57,764 nucleotides of DNA, from the NCBI GenBank assembly GCA_001430745.1, contig KQ482062.1:230304-288067 (forward strand), read 5' to 3'. The notes beneath the pieces were generated by a model. That model did no database searches. It was not told the origin of the DNA and saw nothing but the letters and a program-made list of their open reading frames with translations. The DNA comes from Auxenochlorella pyrenoidosa (Eukaryota > Chlorophyta > Trebouxiophyceae > Chlorellales > Chlorellaceae). The position numbers and the translations under genes are program-made. This document shows positions 10,681 through 23,210 of this stretch, piece after piece. The stretch's first letter is position 1. Each line of letters starts with the position of its first letter.

Positions 10681-13600
10681 TCAGGCGAACATGCGGATGT
10701 AGTACGCCGCCTCAGCCGAGCACACCAGGCACTTGGGGAACTGGGCCAGCTTTTCGTCGAGGGACAGCCGGTCGGGCAGGCACTCTGCAGGCGAGAGGAG
10801 AAGCGGGCGGGACGGGCGCTATGGCGGGCAGGCGCTTTGCTTTGCAGGCGGGGCGAGCACTCAGGGTGGGGCGCTTCTGCACGCCACAGGCTGCCAGGCT
10901 GCAGCACGCAGCTCTCTAGACTGGCCTTCTGCGCTACCGGAGCAGGGCGACCAGTCGCAGGCGTCGATTAGCCCTGAGCCGCAGGCAAGACAGCCGCATG
11001 CCCCCCTGCCCCGCAACCCCCGGCAGGAGCTCACCCTCGCAGTGCCCGCGGTGCCCGCAGGGGATCCAAATGTTGACCGACTCGCGCTGCCTGCAGCTCA
11101 CGCAGGGGTCCTTGAGCGGCGGGGGAGGGGCGGCTGGAGGCGGCGCCATCGCCACCGCCGCCGGCTCTTCCGTCGGCGTGGGTGATGCAGCAGGGGGGGC
11201 GGCCGCTGCGGCTGGGCTGGGAGCTGGCGGCGCCGCGGGGGGNNNNNNNNNNNNNNNNNNNNNNNNNNNNNNNNNNNNNNNNNNNNNNNNNNNNNNNNNN
11301 NNNNNNNNNNNNNNNNNNNNNNNNNNNNNNNNNNNNNNNNNNNNNNNNNNNNNNNNNNNNNNNNNNNNNNNNNNNNNNNNNNNNNNNNNNNNNNNNNNNN
11401 NNNNNNNNNNNNNNNNNNNNNNNNNNNNNNNNNNNNNNNNNNNNNNNNNNNNNNNNNNNNNNNNNNNNNNNNNNNNNNNNNNNNNNNNNNNNNNNNNNNN
11501 NNNNNNNNNNNNNNNNNNNNNNNNNNNNNNNNNNNNNNNNNNNNNNNNNNNNNNNNNNNNNNNNNNNNNNNNNNNNNNNNNNNNNNNNNNNNNNNNNNNN
11601 NNNNNNNNNNNNNNNNNNNNNNNNNNNNNNNNNNNNNNNNNNNNNNNNNNNNNNNNNNNNNNNNNNNNNNNNNNNNNNNNNNNNNNNNNNNNNNNNNNNN
11701 NNNNNNNNNNNNNNNNNNNNNNNNNNNNNNNNNNNNNNNNNNNNNNNNNNNNNNNNNNNNNNNNNNNNNNNNNNNNNNNNNNNNNNNNNNNNNNNNNNNN
11801 NNNNNNNNNNNNNNNNNNNNNNNNNNNNNNNNNNNNNNNNNNNNNNNNNNNNNNNNNNNNNNNNNNNNNNNNNNNNNNNNNNNNNNNNNNNNNNNNNNNN
11901 NNNNNNNNNNNNNNNNNNNNNNNNNNNNNNNNNNNNNNNNNNNNNNNNNNNNNNNNNNNNNNNNNNNNNNNNNNNNNNNNNNNNCAGCTGCTCCTGCAGC
12001 TGGCGGGCCATCTCTGCATCCCTCTCCTCCTGCTCCCGCCTGCGCCGCTCCTCCTCCAACCACCACTCATCCACGGCTGCCGGCTGCTGCTCCTGCTGCT
12101 GCGCCTGCTGCAGTGCCGGGGCCGGCTGCGGCGGCTGCTCTGACGGCGGCGGCGGGGCAGGCGGGTGTATCGACAGCCCAGACAGGGCGACGGCGGCGGC
12201 CTGCTGCGCCTGCTGCACTGCCGTGTGCTCGCGCTCGTGCTCGGCATAGGCTCTCATGATGGCGGCAACCTGCAGCCGCCAAGGGGCAGGCAGGAGGCGC
12301 CTTTGTACGTTGGCGACCAGTCTACTGCACGCTTGGTCATGCAGGCCGGCTCCCAGGCAATGCAACCTCGCGTGCAACGCACACCCCCGAGCAGCGCAGC
12401 TGTGTGGTGCCGGGAAGCTCACCGTGGCAGCCGGCACCTTCTGCGGCACCTTGATCAGGGCGCCGAGCTTCAGCAGCAGCCCGTCCACTCGGTCCAGGGG
12501 CAGGGGGTGCATGACGCGCTGCTGCCTGAAGGCCACCACTTCACCGTAGCCCGCCAGCGCCTCCTGCAAACAGGGCGGGGGGCTCAGCGCAGCACAGCGT
12601 GGAACAGCCCGGCACAGCGTAGCGCAGCGCTTCAGAGGGGGGGCCAGATTAGGTGGACCTCTGGCGCGCGCGCTGGTGTGCACGGTGCTGCCCAAGAACT
12701 CTGCGGCGGGGCGATGGCGCCAGCTCTATCGGCAAAGCGTGACGGCACAGCGGCAGAGCTGACGGCCCAGAGGGGAAGGGTGAGGGCACATTGCTCTTAG
12801 CAGCACCCACCCACTGCACACCCTGGTCTGTGCTGCTGCCTGCGATTGTGCGATTGTGCAAGTGTGCAGCTGCATGTCGCGGCGCACCTTGTTCACCGCG
12901 CTCCACACGCCGTACAGCAGCCCCGCTGCCTGGTCCACCATCAGCAGCGCTACCTGGTCTGCAGCGGCGCAGGGGCAGGGGCGGGGGCAGGGGCGGCGGG
13001 GTGGAGGTGGGTGGGTGGGTGGGTGGGTGGGTGGGGTGGGGTGGGGGTGGGGGGGGGGGGCGAGCGTGAGGGGGCCTTGAGTGTGAGCTTGAGGGGCGGG
13101 CGCTGCGGGGCTGCTTCTTTGGTCAGGCCCAGGAGCCGCGCGGGTGTTCTCCCCCTCTCAGGCGACGGGGGGCACCCGTGCCGGGCCAGCTGAGCCAAGC
13201 GCGGCGCAGCCGAGCAGGCGTGCACCGGCAGCTTCTGCGCCCTGCTGCTGCCACTGCGTCTGCGGCGGCGGCTGCGCTCCGTGCATGGCACGGCATTGCA
13301 TGTGGCACGGCGCCCGCCCCGCACGCACAGGGCATGATCACGCTGGGTCGGTCCAGCTGGGATACCGGCAGCCCAAAGTTCTGGTCCTGGTACTGCAGGT
13401 ACGCCTGGTACGTCTGCACGACACAGCAGGGGGAGCAGGCAGGGAGGGAGAGGGCGGGGTTGCGTTGCTTGTCATAGCGGGCATGGAGAAACCTCGCCCC
13501 ACTAGCCAGGAGTGACCCCAGTGCTGTTTGCTGGAAGCGCAAGCGAGGTCGCCATGGCAGGCGGCAGGCACGAGGGCGCTGTTGATGTCAACGGCAGGCC

Positions 13601-16600
13601 GCCTGGCGCTCTGGCCGGCATGGCCAGCTCGGAAGCTCGCGCTACGCCCCTCCACACCCGCCAATTCTTCAGGGTCACAAAACTTGCCTCTTGGCTGGCG
13701 GCCACCAGCTGTGCAGAGAGGTACTTGGAGGCAAGCGCCAGCGCGACAGCTGCAGGCTCCTGCTGCTGCGCCTGCGGCGCTGCCGGCGCGCCCAGCGCGG
13801 CCCCGCTGCTGCCGGGCCTGAACTCTGCCGCCCCCACGCGCAGCCCGCCGCTGGTGGGGGTGCCAAAGGAGCCAAAGGCGCTACCGGGGCCGGCGCTGCC
13901 GCTGCCGCCGGCCGCGGCAGCGGCCCCCGGGATCGTGATGCTGAAGCTCGGCGCGGCGCGGCCCCCCGCCGCTGCCTCCGCATTCACCGAGCGCGCCACA
14001 GGCGCTGTCTCTGCATACAGCGGGGCGCGGCTGCTGGCAAAAGGATCCAGGCCCGCCGCGGGGGCGCCGTTGCTGTAAGCGGCGGCGACAGCAGAGGTCG
14101 ACGGCCCTGCAGCCCAGTCGTCCGCCTCAAAGGCAAAGGCAGCGGCGTCCCCTTCAGCCTCCCTGCGCTCCGCCTCGTCCAGCAGCTCCTGCGCCTTGCT
14201 GGCCACCTCTGCGGGGCGGCGCAGCCAGGCGGCGACAGGCAATCGGCACCTGGCCGCGGGGACCCAGCCTAGGCAGGCAGGGCGCTACTGCTTCATGAGA
14301 ATGGCAAGCCAAGTGGCAAGAGCGCCCAGCGACGCCTGCTGCGGGGCTGCCAGCCCAGCCAGCGGGCCCCAGCGCTGCGGCGCATGTCCTGGTCCAAGCA
14401 ATGCCAACTCGCCTTCCTCCCTGGGCATCCGGCTGAGCATGAGCGTTGTCACCCTGGAGTGCAGCAGCACCTTGTGGCTCAGCAGCACAAAGGCCTGCAG
14501 GCATGCGGGGCAGGGGCGCAGCGCAGGGTCAAGCCCAGATTGCTGTGCCTGCGTGCTGCGGCGGTCGCGGCGACGCACCCCCACAGCCTGTGCGACGCCC
14601 AGCGCCCGCTGTACAGAGGGCTCTGTGGTGCGCAGCCGGGGGTGCCGTCTTGGCGGTAGCATGCAGGCAGCCGCCCCGCTGCACATGGGCAGATGCCATG
14701 GCGGCGCCGGCTCTGCGTGGGCGGCGGGCCCCTGGCGCCGCCCTGGCGCCCACCTTGTATGCGGCAGCTGTGCTGCGAAAGGACACCACGGCCGCCTTGC
14801 AGGGCTCGTGCATGCGCAGCTCCTTGACGGGGCCGTACTCGGCAAAGGTCGACCTGCGGCGGGGTGGCCCCATTCGGCGGGTGCGCCGACACACGGCGCT
14901 CTTGGCGGTGCGCATGCAGCAAGATCGTGGCATGCCCCTTGCTGCACGCCTGCGCTCGGCATGGCTGCATAAATCGCATAGCGCCCAACAGGAAAGAATG
15001 TGCACGCGCATGCGCATGTCCGCCCACACCAGCGGGCCCATGGGGCTGCACACAGGCCACAGCACCGCCCCACCTGAGGAACATCTCCGGGCGCGCCTCT
15101 TCCTCCTCCCTGATGCGCCGAAAATCAATGTTCTCCACCAGCACAGTGGAGGGCCCAGAGGGGTCGTCTGCGGGGGGGGGGCGGGGGGGCAGGGCACGGG
15201 GGAATGCACCACAGCTCGCATGCAAAGATGTGGCGTCGTGGAATCGGCCACAGCCAGGCTTGCGCAGCCTTGGTTGCCTGCCATAAGTGAACGGGCAGGC
15301 CGGCGCGGCAGCGGGCCGTACATGCGCATACAGCAGAGCATGCAGCGGTGGACGTGCCTGGGCGGAACTCGCCGGCCTTGAAGGAGCGCAGCGCGCTCAG
15401 CGTGGCCGCGCTCTGCCGGTCCCGTGCCAGCCGCTCCGCGTCCTCGCCCCGCGCCCGCTCCTGCACGGCACGACCAGGTAACCCATGGGACCTCATGCGC
15501 AGCCCACGAGACTTGGGAAGGGCGTTTCGAGCCTCCCAGCACCACAGGCAAGTGGCCGGTCCCAACGCGCCCACACAGGCCAACGCGCAGCCTGGGGCCT
15601 GCACCCAGCCACAGGCTGCTTCCGCCTGTCTTCCAGCGCGGGCAGGCCCCCCACCTTGGCCAGTACGGGCAGGCCCCCCACCTTGGCCAGTAGGTGCGCC
15701 TCCTCGAGGTCTGGAAAGTCCAGCACATTCACCCCAAGGTCCTGGCACACGCGCACAGGGGGAGGGCATCAAGGGGAGGGCATTAAGTGTGCAGAGGGCG
15801 GGCGCTAGACAAACCTTAGGCCACGCTGGCAGAGGGCAGGCGCACAGCAGGGATGCCAACGTGCAAGCCGTGCGCTGGATATGGGAGGCAGGAGGGACAG
15901 CTTGCGGCATGTGCTCGCTGACGCGTGTTGCAGGCGGCGGGCTCAGCCTCCCTGGCTGCCTGCCCGCGGGCTGCTTGCCTGCGGGCGCTGCTGCTGCCCC
16001 CGCTCTTCCAGCCCGGCCGCCTGCGCCTGCAGCAACATTCAGACGCTCAAATAAGCTGTTCTCATCCCATGCTTTGCATCCCTCGCAGGGCAAGCATCCG
16101 ACTGGTTTGGAAACGTTGAGACCGAGTAACTCAGCGGTCGCCACACAATACCAAACCGTGTACGCCCTGCTCACCTGCTGCCGCTCCCGCTCCCACTGCT
16201 CCACCACGCTCAGCCCGCCCACAAGCAGCTTCACACCCTTCTTCTTCCTCCTGTCTGGCTGCACAGCGGGCGCACGCAGCAGGGCGGGGCTCAACCGCAT
16301 GCCAAACAGCCAAGGACACACAAGCCAAGGACAGCAGCCGCGTGGCGCCGACAGCTCTGCATAAGGGCGGGCCAGGATGCGAGCCGGCCGGCCGGCAGGC
16401 ATCGTTGCAGCGCAGGTCGTGCTGTGCACCGGATGGCAGCGAGGCAGCAGGGTCAGCCGCACCTTGCTGTCCTCGTAGACCACCTCTGCCTCCCTGGCGG
16501 GGGCCTTGCCTCGGCGGTCCTTGGCGCGGCGGCCCAGCCCCACAGCCAGCAGCTCTTCGTCGCTGCTGTCGCGCTTGTAGGCCTGGGCCAGGGGCGGCAG

Positions 16601-19600
16601 GAGGGGCGGACGCAGAGGGTCGGCGGGCAGGCCAGGGCACAGCGCCGGCAGTTGCCAGGCGACGCTGCGCAATAAGACGCTGGCAAGTAGGGCAGCCTTG
16701 GGTGCGGGCACAACAGGCTGACAGCAGGCACCAGCGGCGGGCGGCCCTTGGCATGCCTGCAGCAGGCGGTCGTCTGGCAGCGCCGGCGTGGGCGCAGCCG
16801 GCTCGTCTGCCTGATCCTGCTCCTGGTCGGCCGCTGCCGCCGATTCCGCTGGTTGCGACTCTGCGCTGGCCTGGCGCTCCTCCGCCTGCTGCTCCTGCTG
16901 CTGCGCCATGGACTGCTGCTCCTGCTGTGACCGCGCCGCCTTGCCGCCAGTCTGTGGAGGCGGGGGCTCCTGAAAAGTGCCGCAAAGCAGGCAGGGAATG
17001 CTGTTTTGAGGAGGCAGAGGGGGATGCGTGGGAGGCCGGCCGGCAGGGGGCCGACTTCGGGCCGGCGCCGCCTTGCTTATTAACCCCAACCCTGCAATGC
17101 CCTGCTGCCGCCATGTGCCCTGTCGTGCCCTCCGTGACCAGAATCCCGTTCGTCCCGCCGGCGGCCCCATGTAGCACCCACCTCGTCCTCGTCCTCCCTC
17201 CTGCCCCTGCTCTTCTTGAAGCGGAAGCGTCGCTCCTTCTTGTCCAGTTCCTGCTCCCGCCTGAACCGCTCCCACTCTGGCACCTCCTCTGCCGCCTCCC
17301 CGCCCCCCGCCTCCGTCTGCACAGCAGAGCGGTCCAGGGAAGGAGGGGTAGCAAAAGGCCGTGAAGGGCTTGAAGCACATCGGCCCTGGCGCTCTGAGAG
17401 CAGGATCCCAGGCTTTCCCTTCCACCGCCCGTCCCCAGTCGGCAGCAGCCCCGCGGCAGCCCACACAGCAAGGGCGCACACAGTGCTCCATTGCATGCGC
17501 CGCCGCCCGGGCCCTAACCCCAGGGGCCTCGACCTGACCTTGACCTCCTCCTCTATGTTCAGGATGCTGTACTTGTTGGGGGCCTCGATGAACGTGATGA
17601 TGCCGTCGCAGGAGGGGTCGATGCACTTCTTGCGCTCGGTCTGCAGGCGCATTGGGTGCAGCTTGGAGCAGCCCTCTGAGGTGCCATGGAATGCAGCCAA
17701 GCACACGCCGGCCATGGCAGAAAGGCTGCTGCACACGCTCAGCTTGCCGCGTGCAGCCTGGCTGCTTGGCCAGGGCTTGCGCCCAGCCAAAACCTTGCAT
17801 CCCATCTTCCAAAGCCAACCCAGACCAACATTTGTAGGCGCTTGTCGGTCATTCTGGTTGTCATGCAGGGGGCTGCTCCCTGAAGGCAGTAGATAGCTGA
17901 GCCAGCCTTGGCCAATGGCTCGGCAAGCACCACTAGCACTGTTCAGGCGCCCCACCCCTTGCACGCACCTTCTTGGGCCACTTGTAGTCTTTGCCAACCA
18001 CAATGTGCTCCTCCCCTTTGGCATCGACCATGCGCACTGCATCCAGCGCGAAAGCAGAGAGCAGGGGATCAAGCGTGCCCGTGCAGCGAGGCAGGCAGCG
18101 CAGCAGGGACCAACAGGCTCTGCTGACACAGGCACACACATGTGTCGCTGCCCAGCAAATCACGACCCAGCTCGGCTCCCAGCCAACAGGATCACAAGGC
18201 TCTGCTAGCCTCCAGCGCTGCAAGCGGCCCCAGGCAGGGCTGCATGCCCCAGGTGCAGCCGGCAGGATGCAGCACAGGCTGGCACAGCGGCGCCCCACCA
18301 GTGGCCTTGCGCCAGCAGGGCTGATGGTACAGCATCCTGTGGCCGGCAGAGCAACGGAACTCATAGCGATCGGTGTGGGAGGCTGCAGGCGCACGCATCA
18401 GGCAGGGAGGGGCGGCGAGGGGAGGGCGTCAGCGCGACGCCAGCCGCAGCTGCAGGCACGCGTGCAGGCTCGTGAGCAATAAGCTGCCATCAGCAGCGTC
18501 AACCGCAGCTGCTGCCGCCACCGCTGCTGCTGGCTCGCATGCGCCGCTGCCCGGCAGGAGGGTGGAGCGCTGGAGCAGGGAAGCTTGGAGGCAGGCCCAC
18601 CCTTCACAAGATGGTCCTCTGGGTCTCGGCTGCACTGCTCGCCATACTTGCAGGGCCCCAGCACTGCAGCAGGCAGGCACAGCATGCAGGCGTGGGGGGA
18701 GGAAGGCACAGGCTCCAGCCAAGAGCGGTAATCGGCACTTGGCAGCGTTGCAGTGTGAACAAGCTTGCAAGCTACTCTCCCCTGCATCGATGCTGCGTCG
18801 TCACTTCCGCTGTCCTTGCGACGCCCCCTGTACCAAAGCTCCGCTGCCTACAACTGAACGCCTCTTGAGAGGCCCCAACCCGCACCGCGCCGCCACCACA
18901 CCACCCCTCCTCACCAGCATCCTCCACCTCTGCTTCTTCCTCCTCTTCCAGCCCCATCTTCTTGCGCAACGCCTTGCGCTCCCTGCAGCCGTAGCCGGCA
19001 AGGCAGCAGCAGTCATTGAGTGGGCAAGGCTGCTGCAAAGGCCTCGCGGCAGGCACGCGAGGAAGGCAGGCAGGCGCCCCCACGGATGGCCTTCTCTGTA
19101 CCCGGCTGTCAAAAGGCGCGAGGGCAGAGCGCGCGCTCACTCTTCCTCCAGCTTCAGCGCCGCCTTGAGGGCCTCATCCTCTGCCATTTGCGCCTCGACC
19201 TTCTCCACAGCCACGGGGGCTGGCCGCGGCCCAAGCCGCCGCTGCCGCGCCTGCGCCTCAGCAAACTGCGAGGCCGGCGGCGGCTGCGCGGCGGCGGCGC
19301 GCCCGGCGGCGGACCCTGGGCGGCGCAGATCCTCGCGCTGCCCCGCCCCTGTGCAAGGAACAGGCGCAGGGAGCGCACGGTATGCGGCAACCGGGTGGGT
19401 GGGAATGGGCGCAAGCAGAAGGGCGAGCCGGGCAGCACGTGGGCAGCAGCGCGAGGCCGGGTGCTGCTCATTCGAGAGCCTCTGGCTCGCACAGCCGTGG
19501 AAAGGCAGGCCGGTGGATTCCTGCATGCCCTGGCCCTGGATGGGCCACCCCTTCAGTCCCGCCTCAGCCGGGCACCTTGTCCAGAGTAGGAGGACTGCCG

Positions 19601-20875
19601 CTGCTGCTGCGCCGCCTTGACGCGTCGTCCTGAAATGCCACGACTGCCGCCTTCATCGCTGCCCTCATCGCTTGAGTAGCTCGGGGGTTGGCCTGCGGCC
19701 GACTGCTGCTGCTGGCGCGGGTGCTGCAATTTGAGCGGGCGACACGGGCAAGGGCGGCGCTGAGCATGCCACTCTTGGAAGGTGCACAGGCACTCAGCGC
19801 GACCCACGGTCTGGACCGCGCACTGGGGCGCTGGGCGCAAGCCCCACCTTGGGGTAGGCCGGGTAGCCATCGTCCTCTGACGTCTCGCTCCCGCTAACCT
19901 CATCCTCCGACAGCAGGCCGGGGATATCGTCATCCGAGCCGCCCGCCTGCTGGGGGTGCATGGGTGGTCGGGTGGCGCAATGCTTGCCACGGCTGTCTCA
20001 GTGGCATCTAAAAACATGCTGCCTCCCCTAGCAACCAGGCTGGGGGCCACAACAAGAAAGTACTTGGCCCCAGCGGCTTCGAGGTGCTACTTTCAGGAGC
20101 GAACTTGCGTAGCAGCTGCTGCTGCTAGCCCACGCCCGCCCCACCCTCAGACACAGCCGCCAGCGGCGCCGCCTCTCACCGGATTGGCCTGTTGCCCCTC
20201 CTGATCTGAGTCCTCGTCAGAGGTCATGCCCGGGGGTTCAGACAGCCCTTCCTCCTCTTCCCCCTCATCCATCTCTTGCCCCAGCTCTAGCTCAGAGTCC
20301 ACGCCCTCTGCACTGCTGCCCACTGATGCACTCCCTGCAGGAGCAGGGCAGCCGGGCAAGGCCATAGAGGGCAATGTGTGAGATTGGAACGTGAGAGAGG
20401 AGCGTGCTGCCGACGGCACCAGACGGAGAATGGATGCCGTGCAACAGCAAGAAGCCTGCCCTCGCTCGAATCCCACACGGCGCTGCCAAGCCAAGTCCTC
20501 AGGAAGCTCACAAGACACAGGCCCGACACCCCCCACCCCCTCCATCCCCTGCAGCTCACGTAGGGGGCCTAAACCACTCGCATCGCTGTCTGCATCCGCA
20601 GAATCCAGGCCTGGCAAGTCGTCCACGTCGCTGGCGGCCGCCGCCGCTGCTGCTGCTGCCGCTGCAGGATGTGCTGGCGCCTCTGGCCGAGCGCTGGCTG
20701 TTGATGGCTGATGCGAGGATGCTGTGGCGGCAGCAGGGGCCGTCGAAGAGCCCGCTGGGGGCCGGTCTGCCTCGGGCTCCGAGTCGCTGCCGCTCTCCGG
20801 CGCGAGACCCGGCATCTCTTCCGATTCTGAGAACACATCCTGAACGATCTGCTTGCCCTGAAGCGAGTAGCTCAT
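10681..20875 (-). CDS. RING-type E3 ubiquitin ligase candidate with TTC3/DZIP3-like zinc region and RRM-like domain
   Basis: Exons: 20875-20560, 20334-20180, 19946-19848, 19723-19576, 19348-19141, 18982-18915, 18663-18601, 18382-18299, 18036-17969, 17640-17539, 17316-17182, 16969-16463, 16258-16175, 16026-15979, 15741-15682, 15460-15358, 15167-15074, 14853-14754, 14494-14413, 14208-13688, 13413-13329, 12958-12888, 12563-12423, 12269 into the gap, gap to 11035, and 10784-10681. The N-terminus is acidic and disordered. Residues ~330-437 hold Cys/His clusters (CKYGEQC, FRCSAGHRMLYHQPCW, KKCIDPSCDG) resembling the zinc region of TTC3/DZIP3 ligases. Residues ~756-835 look like an RRM (STVLVENIDF, FAEYGPVKEL, AAVVSFRS). 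The C-terminus is a RING: CVSC, IPCGHRGHCEEC, CLVC. Four introns need GC donors. The frame differs across the gap, so a hidden intron or a wrong gap size is likely. About 1,313 residues are visible. Confidence 0.62.
11243..11984. other. assembly gap (N run) inside E3-ligase gene
   Basis: 742 unresolved bases. Coding sequence touches both sides: a Gln/Glu-rich helix ending ARQLQEQL upstream on the minus strand, and a Pro/Ala linker before the RING downstream. The two sides are in different frames if the gap length is taken literally. Confidence 1.
12969..13063. repeat. G-rich GGGT/GGGC low-complexity block
   Basis: A GGGGCA block followed by (GGGT)n and a G run, lying in the intron between exons 13413-13329 and 12958-12888 of the E3-ligase gene. 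The C-rich strand is the transcribed one. Confidence 0.85.
15640..15692 (-). repeat. 27-nt tandem duplication containing a splice donor
   Basis: Two identical 26-nt copies (15640-15665 and 15667-15692) are offset by 27 nt. On the minus strand each copy holds CTGGCCAAG followed by GTGGGG, so the 5' splice site of the exon starting at 15741 is duplicated. Using the distal donor adds nine in-frame residues (VGGLPVLAK). Confidence 0.9.
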
Positions 20876-21535
20876 CGTGCTTGCTCAGTGCTTGCTCTGT
20901 GCCCAGAGCCCCAGAGCAGCGCTGACGCGCCTGGAGGATGGACACGTGCGACGGAACGCTTGATCGATGATGCCAAGGCTCGCCAGAGATCAATAGGCAC
21001 CGCCGCCTCGCTGGCGGTGCACGGCTGCAGTGCAATGCACCGCCTGTGCACATCTCGTGTCGAAATCATCCACCGCGCTGCTGGATAGTGGTGTGAAGGT
21101 TTGTTTGACGGCCTTACACACACCAAGGTCAGGTCAGAGGACGGTGCGGCGTGATGGCAGCAAAATTGCCAGTCCTCAGTGGGCTGGTTCGGCTCGAATC
21201 TGGGAAACCGGGAGGGCTTGATCAGTTCTGGAGCATTTCAGGTGCAGTTCACAGACTGCCGGAAGGAGTTCGTGCGTACTTCCGTGGAGCTGTCTGGGTT
21301 CAATCACAGGCGGTTTGGGTTTGTTGGGGCCCCGCCGCTGGTGGGCAGCACAGGCGGTGGGCGCAAAATGCAACGCCGTCCAGCAGCCAGCTTGCGGCTC
21401 AGGCGTTCACCTGCAAAGTTCATGGTGCAGACAACGGAAAGCATCGACAATCGCGCGAGTGAAGCGCCAAGTCTGCAGCTGCCGCCCTCCCACGCTTTCG
21501 TGCCACCATGGCAGCACATGCCACAGCTTTCGGCG
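20876..21535. other. intergenic between Rieske gene and E3-ligase gene
   Basis: Both neighbours are on the minus strand. The segment holds the Rieske 3' UTR and the promoter of the E3-ligase gene. A minus-strand TGTAA lies at 21118-21114, leaving about 240 bp for the promoter and 5' UTR. No coding exon was recognised. Confidence 0.5.
21114..21118 (-). terminator. TGTAA polyadenylation signal of the Rieske gene
   Basis: TGTAA on the minus strand, about 420 nt after the Rieske stop at 21536 and upstream of the next gene. Assigned by motif and position only. Confidence 0.4.
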
Positions 21536-23210
21536 CTAAGCACCCACCTCGATCTCGCCGCTCGCAGCCACGCGCGCCTCAAAAGTGGGCAGGGGCTTGG
21601 GGGTGTCGCCAATCTTGCCGACCAGGGGCAGGCTGGGCATCTGTGGGGAGGGACACAAAGCGCATGCGCAGCCTGCGTTGTCAGCGCCGCCAAAGCAAGC
21701 CAAGCACGGCGCCGTGGTGCCCGGAGTCTCTCGCATCTAGCCTGGCCTCGGCAGGCACGCATGGGAAAAGCTCTGGCACAAGTAATCCCGTGGCAGCTCA
21801 CCTTGGGGCACCACTCGCCCACACTGCAGGCGGCATGGGTCAAGAGGGGGGCCAGGCATGCTCCATCAGCAGGCGCGCCAGATGTAGCGGGAGCTGCTGC
21901 TCCCGGTGACAGCAACCGTATGGCACAGTGGTAGCTGCAGCGCTGCCCGCCTAATACATGGTATAAGCAAACTTACGGCTGGCCGGTCGACAGGTCAAAC
22001 TTGGTGCCGTGGGCGGGGCAGGTCACGCAGCTGCAGACGGCAGAGTGCGCCAGCAAGGTGGCTCAGACGCTTGCTCAGGCTCAGCTCAGCACGGGTGGCT
22101 GCATCAGCACGTTTCGGGGTGGCCTCTCGGCTGCTCTGGGCCCTTGGTCGGCGATCATCACTTGATCGCTGGCTCCCCCTCCCACGCCAGGGGTTAATTA
22201 CACATGCTGAGCTTGGTGCTGGTGCCCTTGGCCCTGCTGAAGCTCATCCTTCCCTACCTGCCCTGCCCCACTCACCCGTTGGCAACCTCCGCCTGGAAGA
22301 CGGCTGCAGAGGCGGAAAACCAGGGGCAGGGGAGGCGGCGCTGTGAGCATGGGGGCCGCGTGCAGCCCTTGCGGGCAGGACCATTGCAGGCAAGGAAGCT
22401 GCGGCAGACAGCAGCGCGCAGCGCTCATCGCGTGGGGCTGGCTTTCGTGTTTGGTGCACCCAGAGGGGAGCCCCGCACCAGTCCCCTTCCCGGCTTACGG
22501 GTCTTGCCAACCAGCGGCAGGCCCAGGTGGGAGCACTTGTTGCTCACAGCCTTGACGCTGCCGTCCACGGCAGCCAGCAGGATGCGCTGGCCGTTGATCT
22601 CCACCACCTGTGGAGGGGCCAAGAGGCACGCTGCGGTTGAGGATACTAGACGGCGCACACTTGTGCAACTAGGCAGCAGCAAGAAGCGGTGGTGCCCACT
22701 GCAAGCGACAGCGGCCCATGTGAGCAGCTTGCCCCCATTGCCCAGCTGCTGCAGCATGTGGGTGCAGGAGCCGGCAAGGCATCCACACCTTCTTGCCGCC
22801 GGCCTGCGCCAGCTCAAAGTCCTTCACGCCGGTGCTGGTCCAGGCAGCCTGCACAAGGGCAGATTATGAATCACAAAGGCAGCAACCTCAAGGCAGTAGA
22901 CAGTCAAGCCAGTCCTTGCACCGCGAGCCTTACCGCTGCCGCCAGTGCGTTCACTTGGCCCCAGCCCCCCGGCATGCCATACACTCCCATTGCATGTAGA
23001 CTGCTAATCAACGGCCTTCACCATCCCTCTGGGATCGCTCGCGAGGGTTCCTGGACCGCTGCTTCGTGAGCCTGTTCCTGGACAAGCCCCCAACACATGC
23101 CGCGCTACCCACATTCCACATAATCGCACCTGAACGCGCAGAGAAGAGCGGCGTGCGGGCCGGGCGGCGAAAGCCGGCTTGGCGGCAGCAGCGAAGGTGC
23201 AGGCGGCCAT
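21536..23210 (-). CDS. plastid Rieske [2Fe-2S] domain protein
   Basis: Seven GT-AG exons: 23210-23130, 22848-22789, 22607-22499, 22303-22276, 22030-21977, 21823-21802 and 21640-21536, giving 152 residues. Exon 1 (MAACTFAAAAKPAFAARPAR) is a typical short chloroplast transit peptide. Residues 48-135 form one Rieske domain. The four cluster ligands are present: Cys72 and His74 in CSHLG, Cys97 and His100 in CPAHG. They are followed by TKFDLSTGQPVGEWCPK and MPSLPLVGK. It is probably a soluble stromal or thylakoid-associated ferredoxin-like electron carrier, since no membrane segment and no oxygenase domain are present. It is too small for the cytochrome b6f Rieske subunit, which also has an N-terminal anchor. 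The electron partner cannot be told. It is divergent from SMC6. Confidence 0.9.

Noticed and set aside
10934..12695. Long open frames spanning the first N gap
   Set aside because: They are open only because N codons are read as unknown residues. Real coding on the two sides is in different frames.
12969..13063. Possible CRISPR-like or minisatellite array
   Set aside because: The units are short G-rich simple repeats without spacers of regular length, in an intron of a nuclear gene.
14285..14412. Stop codon at 14287 as the end of a separate gene
   Set aside because: The downstream coding part would then have no start codon and no room for a promoter. A GC-AG intron restores a single frame, so one gene is preferred.
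15125..17818. 897-codon minus-strand open frame
   Set aside because: It reads through several introns of the E3-ligase gene. The conserved segments use different frames joined by splice sites, so the long frame is a GC-rich artefact.
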